Shown: positions 52,423 to 62,093 of the stretch, one piece after another | Layout: every line of letters starts with the position of its first letter | Position numbering within the stretch: the stretch's first letter is position 1 | Source: Myxococcales bacterium | Lineage (GTDB): Bacteria > Myxococcota_C > UBA6777 | Length of the DNA stretch: 64,000 nucleotides | Direction of reading: 5' to 3' | Assembly: GCA_020632975.1 (NCBI GenBank) | Contig: JACKEL010000006.1 | Location: 1-64,000, forward strand | Position numbers and translations under genes: made by a program | Notes under the pieces: generated by a model | What the model was told of the DNA's origin: nothing | Databases searched by the model: none | Seen by the model: the letters and a program-made list of their open reading frames with translations, nothing else

Positions 52423-54039
52423 ATGGTCCTCAAGCTACACTCGGGAGAAAAGATCGCGCGGGGACGTTATATCTTACGCCGCTATGTTTCTCGGGGAGCG
52501 CACGCTGAGCTTTGGGAGGCCGAACAAACAGGGACCGAAGGATTTCGACGCAAAGTCGCGATCAAGATCGTGGGGAACCGTGAGGGTCTTTCGGACCCCG
52601 CGCGAGAAAGCCTGCTACGCGAAGGCCGCCTCGCTGCTCGACTCAACCATCCCAACATCATCCAACTCTACGAGGTAGGCCAAGAAGAACGCTTTGTCTA
52701 CATCGCGATGGAGTTTATTCATGGCGTGGATCTGCGACGATGTTTGCGGGCGCACTACGAACAGTTTCGACGCCCTCTTCCTTGGCATATCGTCGCTCGC
52801 ATGGGCGCATTGATCGCACGGGGCCTTGAACACGCACACAACCAAATCGACGAAGACGGAACCCCGCTTCGTATCGTTCACCGCGATGTGAAGCCCAGCA
52901 ACGTCCTCTTTTCACACGATGGTCTGATCAAGTTGATCGACTTTGGCATCGCCAAAAGCCTGACCCTCTCAAACAGCCGATCCATCGAGTTTAAAGGCAC
53001 TGTCGCCTACGTCTCTCCTGAGCAGATACGAAGCGAAGAACTCGATCACCGCAGCGATATCTTTTCTTTTGGTGTGTTGTTGTACGAATTGATTTCGGGT
53101 ATGCGTCCCTTTGATGTCGAAGAAGGCGGATTTGGCGGCGCGATGCTTGCGACCTTGGAACGACAACCGCTCAGTCTCCTTGATCTTGTGCCCGATCTGC
53201 CGCCAGCCATCGATCGGCTGGTCTTTTCCATGCTCGAAAAAGAACCCCATCACCGCCCGAGTTCAGACCGCGAAGTGTACAGCGTCCTTGATGATGTGCT
53301 GCGGGAACGTGGCATCGTCCTCGAACAAGAACATCTCACCGAGTTTTACGACAATCTTTTGGGAGAAAGCGACGCGACCGTTTACAACGTCCAAGGCGCA
53401 GAAGCCGCCAAGATGGTCCAAGAGGCTTTGCGATCGCGCGATGCGATACCTTCTCTTGCGCAACAAGAACGCACGCAAAGCCACCCCCAAAACCAAACGA
53501 AACCTTTGTGGGACAAGGCCCATGATGAGTGGGATGACGATGATGACTCAGATACCATCCCAGCTTCCGCAGGAATGGACATCCATGCTTATCTTAAAAG
53601 CAAACTCAAAGACACAGATATCCACGCCCAACCTCAACCGATCAAAGCAGATGAGAATGACGAAGCCACCATCACTCACCGCGGAGCAATAACAAGCAAT
53701 CTGCCTTTAGAAAAGGACTTTCCGCAGCTTTGGACAACGCAAAGCATTACCGTCCGCACCCACCAGAGTTCCCCCAACCTGACCACTGTCCCCGTATCAT
53801 TGGGGAATCGGCAAAAGTCATCCGCACAAACTCATCCCCCCCGTCCTATCGCCAAAACCGAAGAAGACAAACTCCCGCCTGAATGGATGCACCAATTCAG
53901 AACGCCCAAAGCACCGCAAGAGGCAACCAATTCATCATCGCCCCAAAAACCCGCAAACACCTATCTTTTGATGTCGTTGGCCTTGGCTTCGGGTGTGTTG
54001 ATCTTGTTGGTGTTGTTTTGGTACTTTTTAAAGAGATGA
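52423..54039 (+). CDS. Membrane-anchored Ser/Thr protein kinase
   Basis: 538 residues (AAAGGA upstream). Hanks-type kinase domain at ~10-285: VAIKIV lysine, EGRLAARLNHPNII, IVHRDVKPSNVLF, IKLIDFGIAKS, GTVAYVSPEQ. The nucleotide loop reads YVSRGAHAELWEAE, with only one of the usual glycines, which may lower ATP affinity. A polar, Gln/Asp/Thr-rich region (~310-510) follows, then one membrane helix at the very C-terminus (LLMSLALASGVLILLVLFWYF) ending FLKR, so the kinase faces the cytoplasm with almost nothing outside. Related to the short kinase at 38 kb. Convergent with the DUF1302-like gene. Confidence 0.9.
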   Translation: MVLKLHSGEKIARGRYILRRYVSRGAHAELWEAEQTGTEGFRRKVAIKIVGNREGLSDPARESLLREGRLAARLNHPNIIQLYEVGQEERFVYIAMEFIHGVDLRRCLRAHYEQFRRPLPWHIVARMGALIARGLEHAHNQIDEDGTPLRIVHRDVKPSNVLFSHDGLIKLIDFGIAKSLTLSNSRSIEFKGTVAYVSPEQIRSEELDHRSDIFSFGVLLYELISGMRPFDVEEGGFGGAMLATLERQPLSLLDLVPDLPPAIDRLVFSMLEKEPHHRPSSDREVYSVLDDVLRERGIVLEQEHLTEFYDNLLGESDATVYNVQGAEAAKMVQEALRSRDAIPSLAQQERTQSHPQNQTKPLWDKAHDEWDDDDDSDTIPASAGMDIHAYLKSKLKDTDIHAQPQPIKADENDEATITHRGAITSNLPLEKDFPQLWTTQSITVRTHQSSPNLTTVPVSLGNRQKSSAQTHPPRPIAKTEEDKLPPEWMHQFRTPKAPQEATNSSSPQKPANTYLLMSLALASGVLILLVLFWYFLKR

Positions 54040-54085
54040 GAAAAGAGGCAGAAGATCGCGGAAGGATGGGGCGTATCGAGGGTGA

Positions 54086-55717
54086 TTAGAAGTTGAGGCG
54101 GAAGCGGAGGAAGACCTGATCCAAGTCTTGGAACAACGCCAGCGTGGTTCCCTTGTTTCCGCGTCCAACGACAGCCCCCAACACGATGGTGCCTGAATCG
54201 AATGGCTTGAATTGTAGTTCCGCGTTGACCAAAAAGGCCAATCCAACGTTACTTCCGTCGCCACTGTCTCCAGAAGTAGGCGTCGCATCCACTTCCCCGC
54301 CGACTGTCACTTGCAACAACAACTTGTCACGCAAGAAGCCTTGGCGCATCACCAAAAAGACGAAGTGATGGAGTTTATCGAGCGCTTGCTCGTTGAAGAA
54401 ACCAAAGAGGTACTGCAAGTTAAAGTAGAAGCCACCAGGGAAAGTGTACTCCAAACCCACCGTAACTTTGGGGTAAGGCGTCGACGGGAAAGAGTCAGGG
54501 CAAGCTTTCTTTTCGCCGGCCTTGGGCTCCGGACAAAAGGGTTGGCTGCTGAGTGGGTTCAATTTGCTTGAAGCAACGGGGTCGTTGGGAACAAGATTGG
54601 GTGCGATGCTTTGCGTGATGTTGAGCGCAAAAGTTTCGTGGGGGATAAACAAACCAACCTCTGCCCAAACCCCGACAGGACCGAGCGATGTGGACATATC
54701 GAATCCCACGACATGCACACGGGGATACACCAACTGCACATCGACATCTGCGGTCACGTTGACATCGCCTGTTACGGGATCGGTGTTTCCAAGCTTGGTA
54801 TTGGTCAAGTTTGAGGCCGATGGAACGGGCACATACAACCGACCCCAGAAGTAGCTAAGAGAAAAGCTGACCTTGTTGAAAACAAAAGCGAGCTTCCCAG
54901 CGGCTTGCATGTTTTCGATGTTAAAGTCGATCTGTTGGACCTTTTCGTTGGAATTGACTTTCTCCAGTTTGAATCCTTTTGGGACCAAGGAGTTGAAGTC
55001 AAAGTCGATCGTCGCAACATCCCGAAACAACGAGATCGGCAACACCGCAGGAACATAGAAAGGCTGGGCCACCAAAGTGAGCGTGACGTGCTCGCCCATA
55101 TAAAAAGAAGCTTTGATCGCAGGGGTGGGGAGCCTTTCTTGGAAGTCCAAGGGGTTCTCAAGGTTGAATGGATTGAGGTTGTCCGTGGGGTTAAACGCCA
55201 GCGCTTTCCCCCAAGCGATACGCTGTTGTCCAACGCGCAAGTCAAACCACTCTGTCAGTTCCAAAAAGTCGATGTACATCTCGTAGAGACGGACACTTAA
55301 GGGAAAGACCTTGCCATAATCTTGGAGGTCAGAAGAGACCGTCGCTTGGGAAAAGTTGATATTGCGAAACTGAACGCGCGCCACACCTGAAAGGTTGTTG
55401 CTCACCTTGGCGGAAAGGTTAAGGAAAAGGCTGTTGGCGTTGCGATAGTCGAAATAGCGGCCAAGGTTACTTGTGGTCTGTGCTCCAGGTAGGATCGAAG
55501 GCGTAGTTTCGGGCTTGAGTCCGACAAAAAGATTGCTTTCCAAAGCACCGCTAAATCGCAGTTTGAGTTCAGCAGCAGCATGTCGCGGGAAAAGACTAAG
55601 CCCGCAAAGAAACAAAATAGACAAGCTCCAAAGACACCGAGAAAAGAAGGAGGTCCGCTGTTTTTCGGATGATTTTTGCGAAGCGAAGGACAATAGGCGC
55701 AAGTCGGGCGTGATCAT
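54086..55717 (-). CDS. DUF1302-like outer-membrane protein
   Basis: 543 residues (GGAG upstream of ATG). A long signal peptide ends in HAAAE. The mature protein is rich in alternating strands and includes FDLRVGQQRIAWGKALAFNPTDNLNPF, the region typical of DUF1302-type barrels. It ends in VFLRFRLNF, a terminal-Phe barrel-assembly signal. Third gene of a minus-strand trio with an MMPL transporter and a LolA-like protein, an arrangement I know from many proteobacteria where a lipid-like cargo is thought to be moved to the outer membrane. Cargo unknown. Confidence 0.85.
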   Translation of the reverse strand: MITPDLRLLSFASQKSSEKQRTSFFSRCLWSLSILFLCGLSLFPRHAAAELKLRFSGALESNLFVGLKPETTPSILPGAQTTSNLGRYFDYRNANSLFLNLSAKVSNNLSGVARVQFRNINFSQATVSSDLQDYGKVFPLSVRLYEMYIDFLELTEWFDLRVGQQRIAWGKALAFNPTDNLNPFNLENPLDFQERLPTPAIKASFYMGEHVTLTLVAQPFYVPAVLPISLFRDVATIDFDFNSLVPKGFKLEKVNSNEKVQQIDFNIENMQAAGKLAFVFNKVSFSLSYFWGRLYVPVPSASNLTNTKLGNTDPVTGDVNVTADVDVQLVYPRVHVVGFDMSTSLGPVGVWAEVGLFIPHETFALNITQSIAPNLVPNDPVASSKLNPLSSQPFCPEPKAGEKKACPDSFPSTPYPKVTVGLEYTFPGGFYFNLQYLFGFFNEQALDKLHHFVFLVMRQGFLRDKLLLQVTVGGEVDATPTSGDSGDGSNVGLAFLVNAELQFKPFDSGTIVLGAVVGRGNKGTTLALFQDLDQVFLRFRLNF

Positions 55718-55748
55718 AAAGCAACTCCAACGCGGATAATAGGGAGGA

Positions 55749-56519
55749 TTAAAGTTCGAGATCGCGCTTGAGGTAGCGCAAGGAGAAGAGACGACCGCTC
55801 ACACCCGTGTTGAGCTGCATATCTTGGAGGTCCAAGATCGTGCGGTGTTGGCTCTTCATGTCTTTGACTTGGATCTTCGAGGGGACGGAGAAGCCATTGA
55901 ACTTGCGAAAGCCCAGACGCTCCATACGTTTGTACTCTTTGTTTTGGGTATCGAAGAAACGGATCTGCGCGATCTGATGGTCGTTTTTGCGCACAGACAT
56001 CTCAAGGCGGATATAAGGTTTGGCAAGACCTGCCTTGGGTTTGAGTACCAAGTGATACAACTCGCCTTTTTCATTTGCGGAGATCACTTCGTTTTCTTTG
56101 CTGTATTGCAACGAACTCATGTCGTCAAACGAAAGGTCCGTTCCCATAAAAGGTTGGTTTTTGACGTGCGCTGCGATGCGGCGGGTCTTTTGGAGCTGGG
56201 GGAGGTACAAAAAGACGCTCGTTCCGCGGATAAGAACACTGATCCCCGCTTCGCTTGCGGGCGCTTTGAACTGAATCAAACGTCGGTCCGTGCCTTTTTG
56301 GAAAAAGATCGCTCGTCGTTCACGGCGTTTTCCTTCTTTGTTGATCAAAGAGATCACCATGCGCGCCTTCATGTCGCGACCTTGGGCTTCTGCTTTGTCG
56401 ACTTTCTCCAAGATCCCTGTCCATTCGCCCTTGGGAACGGGCTTTCCGTCCGCAGCATCAACCCACTGCGAAGACAAGGCTAAAACGACAAAACAAATCG
56501 AAGACAAGAACTTTTGCAT
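55749..56519 (-). CDS. Outer-membrane lipoprotein-sorting (LolA-like fold) protein
   Basis: 256 residues (GAGGAGG upstream). A signal peptide ends in WVDAAD. The body matches the COG2834-type proteins with a LolA/LolB-like half-barrel: RDMKARMVISLINKEGKRRERRAIFF, then FKAPASEAGISVLIRG, LYLPQLQKTRRIAAHVKNQPFMGTDLSFDDMSSL and the closing region with MERLGFRKFNGF. Probably a periplasmic carrier between the MMPL transporter and the outer-membrane protein. It lies 31 bp before the DUF1302-like gene and 117 bp after the MMPL gene. Confidence 0.88.
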   Translation of the reverse strand: MQKFLSSICFVVLALSSQWVDAADGKPVPKGEWTGILEKVDKAEAQGRDMKARMVISLINKEGKRRERRAIFFQKGTDRRLIQFKAPASEAGISVLIRGTSVFLYLPQLQKTRRIAAHVKNQPFMGTDLSFDDMSSLQYSKENEVISANEKGELYHLVLKPKAGLAKPYIRLEMSVRKNDHQIAQIRFFDTQNKEYKRMERLGFRKFNGFSVPSKIQVKDMKSQHRTILDLQDMQLNTGVSGRLFSLRYLKRDLEL

Positions 56520-56636
56520 CTTGAGCAGACCTCCTCATCCATCAAGGAATGGCATATTTTAGTGTCGTGGGAGAACAACGAGTGAGAATCCGCCACAGGA
56601 TGCTCTCTTTGCCTCTGTGGCAGACTCGTTGCTTCA

Positions 56637-59600
56637 TTAATCTGTTGTATCTTCAGGCATTTCAGACGATGGCACGTGTCGAAGACCCGCACCCAAATCT
56701 GCGAATAAAGTACCAACCCCCATCCACAAGGCAAAAACCATACCCATCCCCCAAAGCATCCCGACTTCAAACAGCATGGGGATGACAGAAAAACAAAGGA
56801 AGCTGAGCGGTGCAAGGAACAACACGACCTGTTGGGTCGAAGCCGCCATCAAAGGCGCGATGCGTTGTCCAAACAAAGGCATCCCTGCTTGCAAAGATCG
56901 TCGCACAGAGCGGGAGGCGTAGCGCAATCGCACAAAAAGAAAGAGGCAAAACAACAACACCGTGAATAAAAGCAACAAAGTGAACAAATCCAGCGGGATT
57001 TGAAACCACCCCATCATGCCCAACACAGCGAGCGTTGTGGCGCCAAGTGGCCACAGAACCTTCCACGCTTCCCCCATCGAGCGGAAAAGTAGCCCCACCA
57101 ACAAAAGGACCAAGATCGCAAAGGCCCCAAGCGTCGGCCAGATCATCGCCTTCGCTCCTTGGGCCATCGGCAACCAAAAACGATGGAGTCCAGTGTGAAT
57201 GACGCGCACAAGGGGCTTGCCTCGATCCGTGCGGAACCAGTTGGGATCTTGGACGACATACAAAGGTGCTTCCAACTCTTTCAGCAACTTCGCTGCGACT
57301 TTCCCGCCCAAAGACAGACGTTGCCCCAAAGAAGAGCCCAAAAAGCCGGGTTGCGCTTTCAAAACGGAAAGCACAGCATCCAACATCTTCTCGCGTTGAA
57401 ACGCCCTTGCTTGGGCGATCAGCAACCCAACGATTGCACGAGACGCATAGCGCAAACCGTCTTTATCGCTGGCCGCAGAAGATCCCTGAAGAGCCCGTCG
57501 CATCGCCGTGTTGACGATCGCGAGAGAGATCTCTCCACCTTTGGGAAGCGCTGCTGCCAAAGAGGTCAGCACTTTTTTGCGCAGTTCGGGTGTGAGTTCG
57601 ATATCGCAACCTTCGCTGGCAAGGTAGAGTTGCAATGCAACGCGCAAACGATAGGAAGAAGACACGCGCCAAGCCGCGGCTTGAGCTTGTTCGATAAAGG
57701 GCAAGAGATCCGTAGCAAGGCGCGCTTGAATCGTGCGATCCAGTGCCCCACCTCCCTCACGTCGACTCCAGATTCCCACGCCTTCAGCGACCCACAAAGC
57801 ACGCTTTTGAACCAGAGCACGCCGCATCGCCACAGGGAGTTTCCGCAAATCAACACGTTGTGCACGACGAGGGATCGCCTGAAGATAACGGTCGATCCTG
57901 TCCACGAGACCTCGTTCTTCGAGCAAAGAAGTGAGGCGCACACGTGCTTGGAGGATGCCGTCTTTACCTTCATTCCGCAGCAAAGAAGCAAGGGCGGGTT
58001 GTCCTTCCAACAAGACCCAAAGTGCGCTGATCTGCTTGCGTTCGTTGGGGATGCGCGGGCTCCCCTTCATGATGCTATGAAGATGGCGAATCAAACCCGC
58101 GATAGATTGGGGATGAGAGATCTGCTCATCGACTTCCATCAGGCGACTGGCGCGATCCAAACCACGCAATACCGCAGGGTGACGAAGATCCCCAACCAAC
58201 CGAATCAACAGCGGTGTTTCTCCACCAAAGTGCTGACGCACGATGGACTCACCTTGCGCAAGAAGCCCAAGTTTCGGCAAAAATCCTTGAAGCTGACGCC
58301 CCCAAGACAGATGACGAAGCCCCATCCCTGCGATGATCAACAACACAAGCGTTCCCATCATCCACAAACGACGAGACTGATACAACCAACGCGCAACACC
58401 ATCGCCTTCGAGTTGCCACAAGACCTTGGCCTCACCCGTCAAAGGCGTGGGAGGCTCTTGCATAAACGCAGAGGGATAACTTGCAGAGGCCGCTCGCTCG
58501 CGACTCGTGCCAGGCGGACGCGGCCACAACATCCAAGCGAACAGCGACAAGACAAACAACGAAAGAACCGAAACCAAGGCCGTTTCTGCTACAATCGCCC
58601 AGCCCCAAGCTCCCCAAGCCAAGCTCCCAGCGGCCATCAAGACTCCAGCACTCAACAAACCAACACGCAAAGATCGAACATAACGACGTGCAGCTTGGTA
58701 ATCGACGCGGGACAGACGCTCCGCCACGACGAACTCTACAGACCAAGCCAGCCCCACCCAGAACCATAAGAAAGGTACCAACCACATCGCGACGTGGATC
58801 TGTGCGAACAAAAACCACAACAGCAAAGCAAGCCATGTACCCGAAGCGATCGACCAAAGCGACCACCACACCAAGACCCGCCAAGAGCGCATCAAGCACA
58901 ACAAGAAAAACAAGAAGCACGCCGCAGCCATCGGGTAAAGCCATGGCGACTCTCGCTTCAGCGCCCGAATCATCAGGGCTTCCACCATCGGCTGCCCACT
59001 CAAGCCAATGCGCGCTTCAGGGGCCAAACCGCCGATCTCGTCCATCACTTGGAAGAGATCTTTTGCAAAAGCGAGGTGTCCTTTGGAACCCAAGTCCTTT
59101 TGCAACAAACAGATCGTCAAAGCCACCCGTCCATCGGGCGAGATCAACGAACCACGAAACAATGGGTCACGAGGTAACGATGATCGTAATTGTTTGGCGG
59201 CTTCGGATGTATAGTGAGAGAGTTTGTCGGGGAACAGCTTTTTGACCACCATGGTCTGCTTTTTCACGCGGATCGACAAACTAGAAGGCAAGCTGATCAC
59301 GCGCTCTACTGCGGGCATCTTTTTGAGTGCGCGTGTTAATGCTTGGTTAAAGGCGATCATCTCGGATGATAGGACATCTTGTTGATGCGGTGCTTTCACC
59401 GCGATGATCACCGCACGATCAAAACCAAAGTCGCGATTGACCTTGGCAAAACGCTCCACTTCTCGACGCCACTTGGCTGGCACCAATGACGAGATATCGG
59501 GCAGGATCGCACGAGGAGCCTTTTGTTGGCGTACAGATCGCAATACCCAAGATCCTGCAAGAACCCCCAAGATGGCCAGTGCCAACAGGACTCTCCATTG

Positions 59601-59669
59601 CCAACGCGCGACGCGCGAGGACACAACAAGGTTTGCTAAACGCTGTGATGACGGTATCTGCTCGCTCAA
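56637..59669 (-). CDS. MMPL/RND-family exporter
   Basis: 1,010 residues from TTG 59669 with GGAGG six bases upstream (the ORF is open to 59786). Topology is that of RND proteins: one N-terminal helix (~25-45), a large periplasmic loop (~50-250), six helices, a second large loop (~370-800) and six more helices. It includes ILPDISSLVPAKWRREVERF and IGLSGQPMVEALMIRALKRE. The family moves hydrophobic molecules with the proton gradient. Together with the LolA-like and DUF1302-like genes it forms a likely export unit. Specificity cannot be read from the sequence. Confidence 0.9.
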   Translation of the reverse strand: MSEQIPSSQRLANLVVSSRVARWQWRVLLALAILGVLAGSWVLRSVRQQKAPRAILPDISSLVPAKWRREVERFAKVNRDFGFDRAVIIAVKAPHQQDVLSSEMIAFNQALTRALKKMPAVERVISLPSSLSIRVKKQTMVVKKLFPDKLSHYTSEAAKQLRSSLPRDPLFRGSLISPDGRVALTICLLQKDLGSKGHLAFAKDLFQVMDEIGGLAPEARIGLSGQPMVEALMIRALKRESPWLYPMAAACFLFFLLCLMRSWRVLVWWSLWSIASGTWLALLLWFLFAQIHVAMWLVPFLWFWVGLAWSVEFVVAERLSRVDYQAARRYVRSLRVGLLSAGVLMAAGSLAWGAWGWAIVAETALVSVLSLFVLSLFAWMLWPRPPGTSRERAASASYPSAFMQEPPTPLTGEAKVLWQLEGDGVARWLYQSRRLWMMGTLVLLIIAGMGLRHLSWGRQLQGFLPKLGLLAQGESIVRQHFGGETPLLIRLVGDLRHPAVLRGLDRASRLMEVDEQISHPQSIAGLIRHLHSIMKGSPRIPNERKQISALWVLLEGQPALASLLRNEGKDGILQARVRLTSLLEERGLVDRIDRYLQAIPRRAQRVDLRKLPVAMRRALVQKRALWVAEGVGIWSRREGGGALDRTIQARLATDLLPFIEQAQAAAWRVSSSYRLRVALQLYLASEGCDIELTPELRKKVLTSLAAALPKGGEISLAIVNTAMRRALQGSSAASDKDGLRYASRAIVGLLIAQARAFQREKMLDAVLSVLKAQPGFLGSSLGQRLSLGGKVAAKLLKELEAPLYVVQDPNWFRTDRGKPLVRVIHTGLHRFWLPMAQGAKAMIWPTLGAFAILVLLLVGLLFRSMGEAWKVLWPLGATTLAVLGMMGWFQIPLDLFTLLLLFTVLLFCLFLFVRLRYASRSVRRSLQAGMPLFGQRIAPLMAASTQQVVLFLAPLSFLCFSVIPMLFEVGMLWGMGMVFALWMGVGTLFADLGAGLRHVPSSEMPEDTTD

Positions 59670-59873
59670 ACTCGACCTCCTTTTCAAGCCTTTATTTGCG
59701 GGTTGCGAACTTAACGCAGATCCACACCACAGAAAAGACCCCCTCTCCCTTCGTGAGAGACACCTTGCATAATTCTCGCTATACATCTGCGCATTTTTTC
59801 GTTATGAGAACTCTACAAACCCCTCTTCACTTTCACGAACTTGCTTTTGCTATCCAAGGAAGGAACCCCCATT

Positions 59874-61904
59874 GTGCTGAAAGATCCAAATGCACAACAA
59901 ACCTGGAACACGCTCCTTTCGCATCCAGCGCCTTCTCTCTCTTTTGAAGAGCTAGAAGACTGCCAAGACGAAGCCCTCGATTGTCTCGAATACATCGAGG
60001 AAAAACTTGTCGAGCTTGAAGGCGCACCACACAATGAGTCTCTGTGGCAACGCATCCAAACCACTTATATCCGCGTTCATGAACTCGGATGGTTGTTGCG
60101 TCTGCGTCCTGGGCTCGAATTGTTGCGGCGGGTTCGTGCCTTCTTGGATTACATCCAAAGTAAAAAACTCGAACTCAAGCTCGAAGATATCCGCCATCTT
60201 CTCGAAGCAGGCGAAGTCCTTCGTGAACTGGTGCGACTTCGGGCTCCCTTGCTACATCCCCAAGATGCTGTCCTAACGCCTCCACCTTCGAGTGCAGAGA
60301 ATGCCGAGATCTTGTCAAAGCACCCTGCCCTCAAAAAACAACATCGCGATCTCCTTCGTTGGTTCCGCCAACAAATCGAGCAAGAAGAGATCGTCCAACG
60401 TATGCACGCAGGCGCAAAGGCCCCAGCGCTAGGGGATCTTCTCATCGCACAAGGCTTGATCTCTGCCCCGATCTTGCGCCAAGTCATGGCCGAAAAGCCC
60501 AAAGATCAACGCCTTGGAGAAAGTCTGATCAATGCAGGAAAACTCTCTCCTGCCCAATTGCAAAAGACCTTGGATCTGCAAGAGCGCTTCAAACGCCGAA
60601 CACACGGGACTTTTTCGCTCGACAACCAACAAATGTTAGAGTTGCGCGGCTGGATCGGCGAGATGGGCGCGATGCTTCATCAACTCCATATCCACGCGAT
60701 GCCCGAGAACCAAGCTCTTTTACACACTATGGCGCCGCCTCCAGGGACAGTCCCCCATCATCCTGAAGAACCTGAAACATCCGCCCTTTCTCACGAAGGA
60801 CAGATGATCATCCAGCACCTTACGAAACTTCACAAACATCTGTCCCAACGGGTTCGTTCGCTCTCGATGATCCCCATCCAACGGATATTTGAGCGCCTTC
60901 AACCGCATATCCAAGAGCTATCTTCGCGCTTTCAGCATCCTCTCGCGTTGACCCTCGAAGACAATCAATGCGAAGTCGAGTTGTACCAACAAAGTTCTGT
61001 CGAGCAGATCTTGCGCGATCTCCTGCGAAACGCCATCGAACACGGCCTTGAAACCGAAGAAGAACGTATCGCCGCAAACAAGCCCCCCACGGGGCAGATC
61101 CGACTACACGCTCATATCACCCAACACAGCCCCAAAGATCCTCACCGCATCCTTGTCTTGACTGTCGAAGATGATGGCCGTGGTCTCGACTGGAGACGAC
61201 TGCAAGAAGAAGCGCAACGCCAAGGTCTCTCTGAAAAAGGCGAAGAGATGGACGAGACCCGTATCATGCGCCTGCTGCTCGAAGAAAAACTAGCGCAAGG
61301 TGATCGTACCCTCTCTTCGGGGATGGGCTTTGTGCAGATCAGCAAACATCTCCAAATCCTCGACGCAACGATGCATTACCGTCGCCTCGAAGATGGCGGA
61401 TGTTGCTTCTATATCCATCTCCCGATCCCCACCACCTACCTTTATGGTTGCCATTTTTCTCGTCATGGTCGTCACTTCTTCGTCCCCGCGAGTGCTGTGC
61501 GTGACATCGTACCCGCCCAAGAAGCGCTCACTTCGTACCATGTCAACGGCGACTTGGCCCTTCATTGGTACGATGAGCCTCTGATCCAAATCGCCCGCTT
61601 GCCCCATCTTATCCCCTCGCGTCCGACGATATCGACGCCACCGCAAGGCTTTGTCTTGCCTCCCAACGAAGCCTTCCAACAAGAAGCGGGCAGCAGCTCC
61701 TACCTCGTGATGGAGTCCAGAGAAGGTCTCGTCGCCCTCTATGTCGATACCGTTCACGCCGATCAGATGGCCGAATTGGTCTTTGTGGGGAGCAGCTACC
61801 TCGCAGACCCCTGCATTGGTGGTGGTGCCCGCTTGAGCGACGGAAAGTACGTATGGATCGTCGATCCTGCCAAGTTGTATCTCTCCACCAAAAAAGAATC
61901 TTAG
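59874..61904 (+). CDS. CheA-like histidine kinase with MshEN-like insert and CheW domain
   Basis: 676 residues from GTG 59874 (GGAAGGA upstream). Residues ~25-125 resemble an HPt domain: TYIRVHELGWLLRLRPGLEL puts His69 where CheA has HTLKG, but the Lys-Gly is missing. Residues ~185-245 contain two units (LGDLLIAQGLISAPILRQVM, LGESLINAGKLSPAQLQKTL) like the N-terminal GspE/MshE domain that can bind cyclic-di-GMP. Dimerisation and ATPase domains follow: LSMIPIQRIFERL, DLLRNAIEHGLET, VEDDGRGLDW and SSGMGFVQISKHL. A CheW-type domain ends the protein (YGCHFSRHGRHFFVPASAV). No chemoreceptor or response regulator is nearby, so it is an orphan in this window. Confidence 0.85.
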   Translation: MLKDPNAQQTWNTLLSHPAPSLSFEELEDCQDEALDCLEYIEEKLVELEGAPHNESLWQRIQTTYIRVHELGWLLRLRPGLELLRRVRAFLDYIQSKKLELKLEDIRHLLEAGEVLRELVRLRAPLLHPQDAVLTPPPSSAENAEILSKHPALKKQHRDLLRWFRQQIEQEEIVQRMHAGAKAPALGDLLIAQGLISAPILRQVMAEKPKDQRLGESLINAGKLSPAQLQKTLDLQERFKRRTHGTFSLDNQQMLELRGWIGEMGAMLHQLHIHAMPENQALLHTMAPPPGTVPHHPEEPETSALSHEGQMIIQHLTKLHKHLSQRVRSLSMIPIQRIFERLQPHIQELSSRFQHPLALTLEDNQCEVELYQQSSVEQILRDLLRNAIEHGLETEEERIAANKPPTGQIRLHAHITQHSPKDPHRILVLTVEDDGRGLDWRRLQEEAQRQGLSEKGEEMDETRIMRLLLEEKLAQGDRTLSSGMGFVQISKHLQILDATMHYRRLEDGGCCFYIHLPIPTTYLYGCHFSRHGRHFFVPASAVRDIVPAQEALTSYHVNGDLALHWYDEPLIQIARLPHLIPSRPTISTPPQGFVLPPNEAFQQEAGSSSYLVMESREGLVALYVDTVHADQMAELVFVGSSYLADPCIGGGARLSDGKYVWIVDPAKLYLSTKKES

Positions 61905-62093
61905 GTCGCTTGTTCGCACGCGGAACGGACCTATACGCCCTCCTTGACACACGCCCCTCGCCCTTGCTAATGACCTTTTTCTTTTGATGTCTCGTCTTTC
62001 GTAAACTGCGCGAAAGATCGCGCAAACTACGCGAGATAGAGAAACTTTTTCCGCTCTGCACAACAACAGAGCATCATGTGGGAGTTTGTTTGG

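Noticed and set aside
61905..62093. T-box riboswitch before ileS
   Set aside because: The 189-bp leader lacks a recognisable T-box motif and an antiterminator/terminator pair.
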